Positions 41,018 to 49,558 of a stretch of 64,000 nt of DNA are shown here, piece by piece. The stretch is from Actimicrobium sp. CCC2.4 (lineage in GTDB: Bacteria > Pseudomonadota > Gammaproteobacteria > Burkholderiales > Burkholderiaceae_D), in the NCBI RefSeq assembly GCF_034347385.1, contig NZ_CP133777.1, positions 496,001 to 560,000 on the forward strand, written 5' to 3'. The notes beneath the pieces were generated by a model, which was not told where the DNA came from, ran no database searches, and was given only the letters and a program-made list of their open reading frames with translations. A program made the position numbers and the translations under genes. How positions within the stretch are numbered: position 1 is the first letter of the stretch; every line of letters starts with the position of its first letter.

Positions 41018-41263
41018 TTACGCCGGCTTGTTCAATTGTGTTTCGAGTGCCGTCACCTGAAGTTCAAGCGCCTCGAGGCGGGTACGTGTTTTTTCCAGCA
41101 CCTGGGCCTGGATATCGAACTCCTCGCGGGTGACCAGGTCGAGTTTCGAAAATCCCTGGGACATCATTGCCTTGACATTCTTTTCGATGTCCTTGGCCGG
41201 CGAATTCTCAATGGCCTGGCTAATCTTGTTTTGCATATCAGTAAAAAAATTGCTCTTGTCCAT
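41018..41263 (-). CDS. ubiK: UbiK-family (BMFP) ubiquinone biosynthesis accessory factor
   Basis: An 81-residue coiled-coil protein, formerly YqiC. It has SNFFTDMQNKISQAIENSPA, then KNVKAMMSQGFSKLDLVTRE, then EEFDIQAQVLEKTRTRLEAL at the trimeric coiled coil. UbiK helps the aerobic ubiquinone biosynthesis complex with UbiJ. The ATG at 41263 has a GGTAAC context; upstream codons reach into the control region of the divergent porin-glnK operon. Confidence 0.88.
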   Translation of the reverse strand: MDKSNFFTDMQNKISQAIENSPAKDIEKNVKAMMSQGFSKLDLVTREEFDIQAQVLEKTRTRLEALELQVTALETQLNKPA

Positions 41264-41314
41264 GTTGTTACCTTTCCGGGTAGTAAGGCACCGTAAATGT
41301 GCGTCCATCGGTGG

Positions 41315-41333
41315 CGCGCCATAAATTGGTGCA
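41315..41333 (+). promoter_or_regulatory. NtrC-like binding site upstream of the porin-glnK-amtB operon
   Basis: GCGCC at 41316-41320 and GGTGC at 41328-41332, separated by seven bases, differ from the NtrC dyad GCACC-N7-GGTGC at one position. It is about 85 bases before the -24 element, a normal enhancer distance. Confidence 0.55.
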
Positions 41334-41415
41334 GTTGAATCAAAAGCCGCGCTATTGTTGCCGTGGCAGACAATGGTTATTTACCTAAAAGACACTTTTT
41401 CATGTCAAAAAAGGG

Positions 41416-41431
41416 TGGCACGAGTCCTGCT
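41416..41431 (+). promoter_or_regulatory. Sigma-54 promoter of the porin-glnK-amtB operon
   Basis: TGGCAC at 41416-41421, five bases, then CTGCT at 41427-41431. The -24 element is exact and the -12 element has one substitution (CTGC for TTGC). Nitrogen control of glnK-amtB by sigma-54 and NtrC is well known. Confidence 0.7.
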
Positions 41432-41496
41432 AATGTAGATCGAAACCCAAAGTCGCACCGTCTTTTTTATCCATAAACTTCAAGCAGGGAAACAAA

Positions 41497-42228
41497 ATGA
41501 AAAAACTACTTCTCGTTACGGCCATCGCAGCCACCTTTATGGGTAATTTTGCTCATGCAGAAGACGCCAAACCTGACAACGAGCTGAGCTTCAACGCTTC
41601 CTTGTCATCGGATTACCGCTATCGCGGCATTTCGCAATCGCGCCTGAAGCCAGCCATCTCGGCCGGGGCGGATTTCGTCAACAACCCGACTGGTTTCTAT
41701 GTGGGTACATGGGCCTCATCCATCAAGTGGATCAAGGACGCCGGCGGCAAGGGCGACATCGAACTCGATATTTATGGCGGCAAGCGCGGTGAAATCATCA
41801 AAGACGTGTCGTATGACGTCGGCGTACTGACCTATGTCTACCCATCGAACAAGCTCAACCCTAGCGCCAACACAACTGAGATCTACGGTCAGGTCGGCTA
41901 CGGTCCGGGCTATGTCAAGTACTCGCATTCGGTCACCGACCTGTTCGGTTTCGCTAACAGCAAAAATAGCGGCTACCTCGATATCGGCGCCAACATCGAC
42001 GTCGCCGAAGGCACCGTACTGAACCTGCATGTCGGTCACCAGTCGGTCAAGAACAATTCGGGCTTCAGTTATACCGACTACAAGGTCGGCGTGACGAAAG
42101 ACTTCGGCTTCCTCAGCGGCAGCCTGGCAGTAATCGGTACCGATGCCAAAACGGGCGCTTACTCGACTCCTTCGGGCAAAGACAACGGCAAAACAGCACT
42201 CGTCGTTGCCATCAGCAAAACTTTCTAA
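41497..42228 (+). CDS. TorF-family putative outer-membrane porin
   Basis: A 243-residue outer-membrane protein with a signal peptide (1-21, ending AHA) and repeated amphipathic strands, ending in Phe (AISKTF). It begins in mature form with NELSFNASLSSDYRYRGISQ, the start typical of the TorF/Gcw_chp family. Its gene precedes glnK by 12 bases and lies behind a sigma-54 promoter, so it is likely made under nitrogen limitation to admit small nitrogenous solutes. That role is inferred from context. Confidence 0.85.
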   Translation: MKKLLLVTAIAATFMGNFAHAEDAKPDNELSFNASLSSDYRYRGISQSRLKPAISAGADFVNNPTGFYVGTWASSIKWIKDAGGKGDIELDIYGGKRGEIIKDVSYDVGVLTYVYPSNKLNPSANTTEIYGQVGYGPGYVKYSHSVTDLFGFANSKNSGYLDIGANIDVAEGTVLNLHVGHQSVKNNSGFSYTDYKVGVTKDFGFLSGSLAVIGTDAKTGAYSTPSGKDNGKTALVVAISKTF

Positions 42229-42579
<351 letters not shown>

Positions 42580-42589
42580 GGAGTTATTC

Positions 42590-44137
42590 ATGAAAAAACA
42601 GTTTGCAAGCTTCCTGGCTGCCGGCGCGCTCTTGCTGGCCGTCGGCTTCGCACCTGCCGCCGTGGCTGCCGATGAAGTAGCCCCGGCCAAGGTCGAAGCG
42701 GCCGTTGTCGCGGCTCCTGCCGCTGACGCACCTGCTCCGGTTGCTGCCACCGCTGCTGCTCCCGCCGCCGGTGAATTGGCCGTGCCGGCAGCACCTGCTG
42801 CCGCTGCACCAGTGCCAAACAAAGGTGATACGGCATGGATGATGGTCGCTACCTGCCTCGTCATCCTGATGACGATCCCCGGCCTGGCGCTGTTCTACGG
42901 TGGCCTCGTGCGCTCGAAGAACATGTTGTCGATCCTGATGCAAGTCTTCACGATCTTCGCGGTCATCATTGTCCTGTGGTGCATCTATGGCTATTCGCTG
43001 GCCTTTACCGAGGGCGGTGCCTTCATTGGTAAATTCGATCGTCTGTTCCTTAACGGAATCTTTGATCCGGTCAAGGGCACCTTCGCTACTGCCGCTACCT
43101 TCAGCAAGGGCGTCGTGATTCCCGAGTTTATCTTCGTGGTGTTTCAGGCAACCTTCGCTGCGATTACCTGCGGCCTGATCATTGGTGCCTTCGCTGAGCG
43201 CGCCAAGTTCGCTGCGGTGCTGATGTTCATCGTGATCTGGTTCACCTTCTCGTACCTGCCGGTTGCGCACATGGTCTGGTTCTGGCCTGGTCCGGATGGC
43301 ATCAAGGACGCTGCTTCGCTGGCTTCCGAGTCGGCCAAGGCCGGCTGGTTGTGGCAAAAAGGTGCGCTCGACTTTGCGGGCGGTACCGTGGTGCATATCA
43401 ACGCCGCTGTTGCTGGTCTGGTCGGTGCGTACGTGATTGGCAAGCGGGTTGGCTACGGCAAGGAATCGATGGCGCCGCATTCGCTGACGATGACCATGAT
43501 CGGGGCCTCGCTGTTGTGGGTGGGCTGGTTCGGTTTCAACGCCGGTTCAGCACTCGAAGCCAATGACATTGCCGTGCTGGCCTTCGTCAACACGTTGCTG
43601 GCAACAGCTGCTGCGGCAGCCTCGTGGATCTTTGCCGAATGGCTGACCAAAGGCAAACCATCGATGCTCGGTGGAGCGTCCGGTGCGGTTGCCGGCCTGG
43701 TCGCCATTACGCCAGCCTGCGGTTTTGTCGGCCCGATGGGTGCCCTGGCAATCGGTTTGTTGTCCGGCGTGATCTGCCTGTGGGGTGTCAGTGGTCTCAA
43801 GCGCCTGCTGGGTGCCGATGATTCACTCGATGTATTTGGTGTCCATGGTGTCGGCGGTATCCTCGGTGCCTTGCTCACCGGCGTGTTTGCTGCGCCATCG
43901 CTTGGCGGTCAAGGTATTTATGACTACGTCGCCAACAAGATGTCGCCGGATTACTCGATCGCCAGTCAGGTCTGGATTCAGGCACAAGGCGTGATCACCA
44001 CAGTGATCTGGTCGGCAGTGGTATCGCTGATCGCCTACAAGCTGGTCGACATGATCATCGGCATGCGGGTCGTGGAAGAAGATGAGCGCGAAGGTCTGGA
44101 TATCTCCAGCCACGGCGAGTCGGCTTACCACTCCTGA
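42590..44137 (+). CDS. amtB: Ammonium transporter AmtB
   Basis: A 515-residue inner-membrane ammonium channel. After a signal-like segment (1-22) comes an Ala/Pro-rich stretch to about residue 80, then eleven membrane spans starting near WMMVATCLVILMTIPGLALF. The pore His pair lies in VVHINAAVAGLVGAYV and FGVHGVGGILGALL. GAFAERAKF and WFGFNAGSAL are also typical. GlnK controls it under high nitrogen. The ATG at 42590 has AAGGAG upstream. Confidence 0.94.
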   Translation: MKKQFASFLAAGALLLAVGFAPAAVAADEVAPAKVEAAVVAAPAADAPAPVAATAAAPAAGELAVPAAPAAAAPVPNKGDTAWMMVATCLVILMTIPGLALFYGGLVRSKNMLSILMQVFTIFAVIIVLWCIYGYSLAFTEGGAFIGKFDRLFLNGIFDPVKGTFATAATFSKGVVIPEFIFVVFQATFAAITCGLIIGAFAERAKFAAVLMFIVIWFTFSYLPVAHMVWFWPGPDGIKDAASLASESAKAGWLWQKGALDFAGGTVVHINAAVAGLVGAYVIGKRVGYGKESMAPHSLTMTMIGASLLWVGWFGFNAGSALEANDIAVLAFVNTLLATAAAAASWIFAEWLTKGKPSMLGGASGAVAGLVAITPACGFVGPMGALAIGLLSGVICLWGVSGLKRLLGADDSLDVFGVHGVGGILGALLTGVFAAPSLGGQGIYDYVANKMSPDYSIASQVWIQAQGVITTVIWSAVVSLIAYKLVDMIIGMRVVEEDEREGLDISSHGESAYHS

Positions 44138-44186
44138 TCCACTATTGCAGTCCATGTCGTCTGCCCGCCTGGTGCTGGCAGACGAC

Positions 44187-44217
44187 AAAAAAGCGCTTCC
44201 CGTGAAGCGCTTTTTTT
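44187..44217. terminator. Terminator after amtB
   Basis: AAAAAAGCGCTTC (44187-44199), four bases, then GAAGCGCTTTTTT (44204-44216), with a further T. The stem is perfect and A/T runs on both sides would let it work in both directions. It closes the porin-glnK-amtB operon. Confidence 0.9.
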
Positions 44218-44359
44218 CGTACCCGGGTTTAAAAAAGTGGTTTTGTCCTGACCTGTGTTCAGGGCGGGTTTCCGGCTCTCGCAAGCCCCGCACGACGATA
44301 ACCGTTAGAATCTGCTCCATCTTGCAGGCGCACCCTGCACCGCTCAGTCAAAGGCATAA

Positions 44360-45658
44360 ATGGTTCCGCATCTCGTCACGGCCCTGAATGGCCCGCTTCT
44401 CGATCTCGAAAAGAAAATTCTCAACAACACGCCGGCTATCGAACGCTGGTTCCGCCTCGAATGGCAAGAGCACACCCCGCCATTTTATTGTTCGGTCGAT
44501 TTGCGCAATGCCGGCTTCAAGCTGGCCCCGGTCGATACCAATTTGTATCCGGGTGGTTTCAACAACCTCGCACCGGAAATGCTGCCGCTGGCCGTCCAGG
44601 CAGCGATGGCTGCGATCGAGAAATACTGCCCCGATGCCAGGAACCTGCTGCTGATCCCGGAAGGCAATACCCGCAATTCGTTCTACCTGCAAAACATCGC
44701 CCGCCTGATGCAGATTTTCCGCCAGACCGGCCTGAATGTGCGTCTCGGCTCGTTTTCACCCGACATCACGGGCCCGACGCCGATCGACCTGCCCGATGGC
44801 ACCACGTTGACGCTGGAACCGCTGGAGCGTTCAGCCAACGGTCGCCGTCTTGGTCTGAAGAACTTCGATCCGTGCACGATACTGCTCAACAATGACCTGT
44901 CGGCGGGTATCCCGGAAATTTTCGACAACCTCAATGAACAGACCCTGCTGCCGCCGCTGCATGCGGGCTGGGCCGTGCGTCGCAAGAGCAATCATTTTTC
45001 GGCCTACGACGATGTCGTCAAGAAGTTCGCCAAGATGAATGACATCGACCCGTGGATGCTCAACCCATACTTTGCCAAATGCGGCCAGGTCGATTTCAAT
45101 GATCATTCCGGTGAAGATGCACTAATTGTCCAGGTCGACGCGCTGCTGACCAAGATCCGCAAGAAGTACCGCGAATACGGCATCAAGGAAACCCCGTTCG
45201 TGATCATCAAGGCCGATGCCGGCACCTATGGCATGGGCATCATGACGGTCAAGGAAGGCAGTGAAGTGCGCAGCATGGATCGCAAGCAGCGCAGCCGGAT
45301 GGCCGTGGTCAAGGATGGCCTCGAAGTCACCGACGTGATCCTGCAGGAAGGCGTGCATACCTTCGAGCGGATCAACGACTCGGTGGCCGAGCCGGTGGTC
45401 ATGATGATCGACCGCTACGTCGTCGGTGGTTATTACCGTGTGCATGCCGACCGCGACATCAATGAAAATCTCAATGCTCCCGGCGCGCATTTTGTCCCGC
45501 TCGCGTTTGCGCAGCAGCACTCGTTGCCGGACATGCATGCCAAGCCCGGTACGGCGGCGCCGAATCGTTTTTATCTGTACGGCGTGGTAGCGCGGCTGGC
45601 CTTGCTGGCCGCCTCGATCGAACTCGAAAAAACCGATCCCAACCCGGAAGTCTACTAA
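44360..45658 (+). CDS. gshA: Glutamate-cysteine ligase (proteobacterial ATP-grasp-like type)
   Basis: A 432-residue enzyme for the first step of glutathione synthesis. It belongs to the type found in Acidithiobacillus and betaproteobacteria (TIGR02049-like), not the E. coli GshA family. Recognisable parts are FYCSVDLRNAGFKLAPVDTN near the N-terminus, PCTILLNNDLSAG and FVIIKADAGTYGMGIMTVKE. The stop TAA overlaps the gshB start codon by one base, so both are translated together. Confidence 0.9.
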   Translation: MVPHLVTALNGPLLDLEKKILNNTPAIERWFRLEWQEHTPPFYCSVDLRNAGFKLAPVDTNLYPGGFNNLAPEMLPLAVQAAMAAIEKYCPDARNLLLIPEGNTRNSFYLQNIARLMQIFRQTGLNVRLGSFSPDITGPTPIDLPDGTTLTLEPLERSANGRRLGLKNFDPCTILLNNDLSAGIPEIFDNLNEQTLLPPLHAGWAVRRKSNHFSAYDDVVKKFAKMNDIDPWMLNPYFAKCGQVDFNDHSGEDALIVQVDALLTKIRKKYREYGIKETPFVIIKADAGTYGMGIMTVKEGSEVRSMDRKQRSRMAVVKDGLEVTDVILQEGVHTFERINDSVAEPVVMMIDRYVVGGYYRVHADRDINENLNAPGAHFVPLAFAQQHSLPDMHAKPGTAAPNRFYLYGVVARLALLAASIELEKTDPNPEVY

Positions 45659-46602
45659 TGAAAATTGCCTTCATTGCCGATCCGCTGGACGGCTTCAAGA
45701 CGTACAAGGATTCGACCTACGCGATGATGGCCGAGGCCGTATCGCGGGGGCATCAGATCTACGCCTTCGAGGCGCGCGAGATGGCTGTCACCGGCGGTGC
45801 CGTCACCGCCAACGTGGCACAACTGACGCTGACCGGCGAGCCGCTCGACTGGTACCGCGCCACGCCGCGCGAAGCCCGCTCGCTGGTCGATTTTGACGTT
45901 GTCGTGATGCGCAAGGATCCGCCGTTCGACATGGAATATGTCTACGCCACGTACCTGCTGCAGCTGGCCGAAAGCCAGGGCGCGCGCGTCGTCAACAAGC
46001 CGGCCGCAATCCGCGACCACAATGAAAAACTGGCCATCCTGCAGTTTCCGCAATACACCACACCGACGCTGGTGACCAGCGACGAGCAGCGTCTGCGCGC
46101 GTTCCATGCCGAGCATCGTGATGTTATTTTCAAGCCGCTCGATGGCATGGGCGGCACTGGTGTATTCCGCATCAAGGATGACGCCATGAACCTCGGCGTG
46201 ATCATCGAAACGCTGACCGCCAACGGCCACCAGACCATCATGGCGCAGCGCTACATCCCCGAGATCGTCAAGGGTGACAAACGTATCCTGCTCATTGATG
46301 GCGTCGCGGTACCGCACAGCCTGGCGCGGATTCCGCAGGGCACCGAAATCCGTGGCAACCTGGCTGCCGGCGGTGTCGGCGTGGCCCAGCCTTTGTCAGA
46401 GCGTGACCTGGAAATCGCCAATGGCATCGGCCCGATACTGGCAGCGCGCGGACTGTTGCTGGTAGGATTGGACGTCATTGGCGGGTGTATGACGGAAATT
46501 AACGTCACCAGCCCGACCTGTTTTCAGGAAATCCGGCAGCAAACCGGATTCAATGTGGCGGGCATGTTTGTCGATGCGCTGGAAAAAGGCAGTCAGGCGT
46601 AA
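45658..46602 (+). CDS. gshB: Glutathione synthetase
   Basis: A 314-residue ATP-grasp enzyme that adds Gly to gamma-glutamylcysteine. It starts MKIAFIADPLDGFKTYKDST, has VVMRKDPPFDMEYVYATYLL near 82, the ATP-grasp loop FKPLDGMGGTGVFRI near 158 and LDVIGGCMTEINVTSPTC near the C-terminus. Length and motifs are complete. The downstream PTS genes start 46 bases later, a linkage common in this lineage. Confidence 0.94.
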   Translation: MKIAFIADPLDGFKTYKDSTYAMMAEAVSRGHQIYAFEAREMAVTGGAVTANVAQLTLTGEPLDWYRATPREARSLVDFDVVVMRKDPPFDMEYVYATYLLQLAESQGARVVNKPAAIRDHNEKLAILQFPQYTTPTLVTSDEQRLRAFHAEHRDVIFKPLDGMGGTGVFRIKDDAMNLGVIIETLTANGHQTIMAQRYIPEIVKGDKRILLIDGVAVPHSLARIPQGTEIRGNLAAGGVGVAQPLSERDLEIANGIGPILAARGLLLVGLDVIGGCMTEINVTSPTCFQEIRQQTGFNVAGMFVDALEKGSQA

Positions 46603-46648
46603 TCGACCGGCAGGCGACCAATCTTTTGATGGGCTCTTGGAATAATTT

Positions 46649-47056
46649 ATGGTTGGTATTCTTTTGTTGACGCATGCGCCGCTCGGACAAGCTTTCATCG
46701 ATGCGGCCTCGCATGTTTTCCGCGCGCGTCCCGAGCGGCTCGAAGCGGTCGATGTCTGCGCCGACCAGGACCCGTGCGAAGTCAAGCGTCTGGCCAAGGT
46801 GGTCATCGAGCGTCTCGACGCCGGCGATGGCGTGCTCGTGATCACCGATGTGATGGGAGGCACGCCTTCCAACTGCACGTTGCCATTGCACGATCCGGGG
46901 CGCGTCGAAGTCATTGCCGGTATCAGCCTGCCGATGCTGTTGCGGGCCCTGACCTACCGTCACGACACGCTCGATGTCGTCGTCGAGATGGCGCTGGCAG
47001 GCGGGCAGAGCGGTGTGGTCCGGGTCGATAACCGGGTCCGGCTGTCGCCGAACTGA
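46649..47056 (+). CDS. PTS EIIA component, mannose family
   Basis: A 135-residue EIIA of the mannose/sorbose family. The phospho-acceptor is the His in LLLTHAPLGQAFIDAA (residue 9), and DVMGGTPSN near 68 is also conserved. There is no EIIB or EIIC gene nearby, so it probably has a regulatory role rather than sugar transport. It is followed by HPr and EI genes in the same direction, giving a complete short phosphorelay. Confidence 0.9.
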   Translation: MVGILLLTHAPLGQAFIDAASHVFRARPERLEAVDVCADQDPCEVKRLAKVVIERLDAGDGVLVITDVMGGTPSNCTLPLHDPGRVEVIAGISLPMLLRALTYRHDTLDVVVEMALAGGQSGVVRVDNRVRLSPN

Positions 47057-47116
47057 CAGCCCTGTCGATATTTTCTTGCGATACTTTTTTACTGACTCCT
47101 CCGACAAGACCTGACC

Positions 47117-47386
47117 ATGATCCAGCAAGAACTTGAAATCATTAACAAGCTGGGCCTGCATGCACGCGCCTCGGCCAAGCTGACCCAGCTGGCCGCAAAA
47201 TTCCAGAGCGAGGTCTGGCTGACGCGCAACAAGCGCCGTGTCAATGCCAAGTCGATCATGGGCGTCATGATGCTGGCCGCCGGCAAGGGCACCAAGGTCT
47301 TGCTGGAAACCGACGGCTCCGACGAACAAGCCTGTTTCACCGCATTGCAGGAGCTGATCGACAACAAGTTCGGCGAAGGCGAATAA
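47117..47386 (+). CDS. ptsH: PTS phosphocarrier protein HPr
   Basis: An 89-residue HPr. The phosphorylated His lies in NKLGLHARASAKLTQLA (residue 15) and the regulatory-Ser region in VNAKSIMGVMMLAAGKG (residue 46). It passes phosphate from EI to the EIIA encoded upstream. It lies 25 bases before the EI gene. Confidence 0.94.
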   Translation: MIQQELEIINKLGLHARASAKLTQLAAKFQSEVWLTRNKRRVNAKSIMGVMMLAAGKGTKVLLETDGSDEQACFTALQELIDNKFGEGE

Positions 47387-47411
47387 CCCTCACACTGAAG
47401 ACGGACCCCCG

Positions 47412-49163
47412 ATGGCCTCTTTTACGCTCCACGGCATTTCAGTCTCGCGCGGCATCGCGATCGGGCGCGCGCATCTGCTCACGCCGGCGACGCTCGACGT
47501 CAAGCATTACCTGATCGAGCAAGACCAGATGGAAGCCGAAGTCGCCCGTCTGAAAGACGCCATCCGGACCGTGCATGGCGAACTGCAATCGATCTGGCGC
47601 GACCTGCCCAAGGATGCGCCGGCCGAGCTGGCCGCCTTCATCGATGTGCACGTGCTGATCCTGTCGGACCCGATGCTCTCGGAAGTGCCGCTCAATATTA
47701 TTCGCAAGCGCTACTACAACGCCGAATGGGCGCTGGTCACGCAGATCGACGAACTGTCGGCGCAGTTCGATGAAGTCGAAGACCCGTATCTGCGCGAACG
47801 CAAGGCCGATATCCAGCAGGTCGGCGAACGCATCCTGAAAGTGCTGACCGGGACCGCCACGACCATCCCGACACCGTCCGGCAGCGAAGAAAAAATCTCC
47901 CACATGATTGTCGTCGCGCATGATATTTCGCCGGCCGACATGATGCAGTTCCGCGACCGTTCGTTTGCCGGATTCGTCACCGATGTCGGTGGTCAGAACT
48001 CGCATACCGCCATCGTCGCGCGCAGCCTCGACATCCCGGCCGCAGTCGGCATGTTCAACGCCTCGGCCCTGATCGACCAGGACGACTGGGTCATCATCGA
48101 TGGCGATGCCGGCGTCGTCATTGTCGACCCGTCGCCGCAAGTGCTCGAGCAATACCGCGAACGCCAGGCGCGCCTGATCCGCGAGCGCAAAAAACTCAGT
48201 AAGCTCAAGAAGACCCCGGCCATCACCATCGACGGCACCGAGATTCATTTGATGGCCAATATCGAGCTGCCCGACGATTGCGCCGCCGCGCTCGATGCCG
48301 GCGCCAACGGCGTCGGCCTGTTCCGCTCCGAATTCCTGTTCATGGGACGCACCGGCTACAACAACAAGCTGCCTACCGAGGACGAGCAATTCGAGTCCTA
48401 TCGCAAGGCCGTGGTGGCGATGAAAGGCCGGCCGGTGACGATCCGCACGCTCGACATCGGTGCCGACAAACCGCTCGACACGGCCGAGCAGACCGCGCTC
48501 AATCCGGCCCTTGGCTTGCGCGCGATCCGCTTTTGCCTGGCCGAGCCGCAAATGTTTTTGATCCAGTTGCGCGCCATCCTGCGTGCCTCGGCCTTCGGCA
48601 AGGTGCGCCTGCTGGTGCCGATGCTCTCGCATGCGTTCGAGATCGACCAGACGCTAGTGATGATCGAACAAGCCAAGGCCCAGCTGCGCACGGCCAACAA
48701 AAGATTCGACGAAGCCATCGAAGTCGGCGCCATGATCGAGATCCCGGCTGCCGCGCTGACGCTGCCGCTGTTCGTCAAGCGCCTCGATTTTTTGTCGATC
48801 GGCACCAACGACCTGATCCAGTACACGCTGGCGATCGACCGCGTCGACCACGAAGTCGCGCATCTGTACAACCCGCTGCATCCGGCCATCCTGTACCTGC
48901 TCTCGAACACGATTGCCATCGGTGCCAAGCACGGCGTGCCGGTCGCCGTCTGTGGCGAAATGGCCGGCGATACCCATCTGACCCGGCTGTTGCTTGGCAT
49001 GGGACTGCGCGAGTTTTCGATGCATCCGTCGCAGCTGCTGCCGGTCAAGCAGGAAGTGCTCAACAGCGACTTGCGCCTGCTGGTGCCGCAGACCAAAAAA
49101 ATATTGCGTGCCATTGAACCGCGTGCCATTACCGAGGGCGTGGAACGGCTGGCGGCGTTGTAG
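47412..49163 (+). CDS. ptsI: PTS enzyme I (phosphoenolpyruvate-protein phosphotransferase)
   Basis: A 583-residue enzyme I. The N-terminal domain has the active-site His in GGQNSHTAIVARSLDIPA near residue 197; the C-terminal PEP-binding barrel shows GLFRSEFLFMGRTG, RTLDIGADKPL and the Cys/Glu site VAVCGEMAGD near 517. There is no GAF domain as in PtsP. It uses PEP to phosphorylate HPr. Confidence 0.94.
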   Translation: MASFTLHGISVSRGIAIGRAHLLTPATLDVKHYLIEQDQMEAEVARLKDAIRTVHGELQSIWRDLPKDAPAELAAFIDVHVLILSDPMLSEVPLNIIRKRYYNAEWALVTQIDELSAQFDEVEDPYLRERKADIQQVGERILKVLTGTATTIPTPSGSEEKISHMIVVAHDISPADMMQFRDRSFAGFVTDVGGQNSHTAIVARSLDIPAAVGMFNASALIDQDDWVIIDGDAGVVIVDPSPQVLEQYRERQARLIRERKKLSKLKKTPAITIDGTEIHLMANIELPDDCAAALDAGANGVGLFRSEFLFMGRTGYNNKLPTEDEQFESYRKAVVAMKGRPVTIRTLDIGADKPLDTAEQTALNPALGLRAIRFCLAEPQMFLIQLRAILRASAFGKVRLLVPMLSHAFEIDQTLVMIEQAKAQLRTANKRFDEAIEVGAMIEIPAAALTLPLFVKRLDFLSIGTNDLIQYTLAIDRVDHEVAHLYNPLHPAILYLLSNTIAIGAKHGVPVAVCGEMAGDTHLTRLLLGMGLREFSMHPSQLLPVKQEVLNSDLRLLVPQTKKILRAIEPRAITEGVERLAAL

Positions 49164-49215
49164 TCAAGGCGGTGCCATGAAATCGTAGGCCGGGCACAGC
49201 CTTACCGTTCCCACG

Positions 49216-49300
49216 CGTGCGCCTCACCGAACCGTTGTGATGTGCTCGCGTGGGCACGAAATCCCCGTGCCCACGCGACCGATGCGTGGTGAGCGACGCA
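49216..49300. repeat. Palindromic repeat, copy 2, in a larger dyad
   Basis: TCGCGTGGGCAC at 49246-49257 pairs perfectly with GTGCCCACGCGA at 49267-49278 (9-base loop). The outer flanks, CCTCACC near 49222 and GGTGAG near 49288, can extend the structure. The core arms recur at 4195-4218. It lies between ptsI and the metX leader. Confidence 0.65.
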
Positions 49301-49361
49301 CATTTCCGGCGCTCATGGCGGGGCGTTTGACGCGCTCCGGCGACTTGGTTATTCTGTGCCC

Positions 49362-49432
49362 TTGGCGCCGATTTGAGATCAGCTTGCGGGCGCGTAAAAA
49401 ATACGGCTAAAGCGCGCTTGCATCCCAAGCCC
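49362..49432 (+). ncRNA. Probable SAM-II riboswitch upstream of metX
   Basis: GCGCC (49365-49369) pairs with GGCGC (49389-49393) as P1. The loop holds GATTT then CTTGC, and the 3' part reads GCGTAAAAAATACGGCTAAA. This fits the SAM-II layout as I know it (GAUUU...UUGC...GCGCGU..AAAU..GCUAAA). SAM-II riboswitches sit before metA or metX-type genes, and metX follows here. The identity is by eye; a covariance-model search would settle it. Confidence 0.72.
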
Positions 49433-49438
49433 ACCCTT

Positions 49439-49465
49439 AGCCCGAATCGCCTATCGGGCTTTTTT
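49439..49465 (+). terminator. Terminator in the metX leader (possible attenuator)
   Basis: AGCCCGA (49439-49445) pairs with TCGGGCT (49454-49460), followed by six T residues. It lies directly behind the putative SAM-II aptamer and 94 bases before the metX ATG, in the position of a ligand-controlled attenuator. Confidence 0.75.
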
Positions 49466-49558
49466 ATTGCGCCGCAGTCTCTCTGTTCCACGCTCGCCCC
49501 GTTCACTGTCCTGCAAGGAGTTTCCCGGCGGCTGCTCCGGCAACCGCGCGCTGTCATC

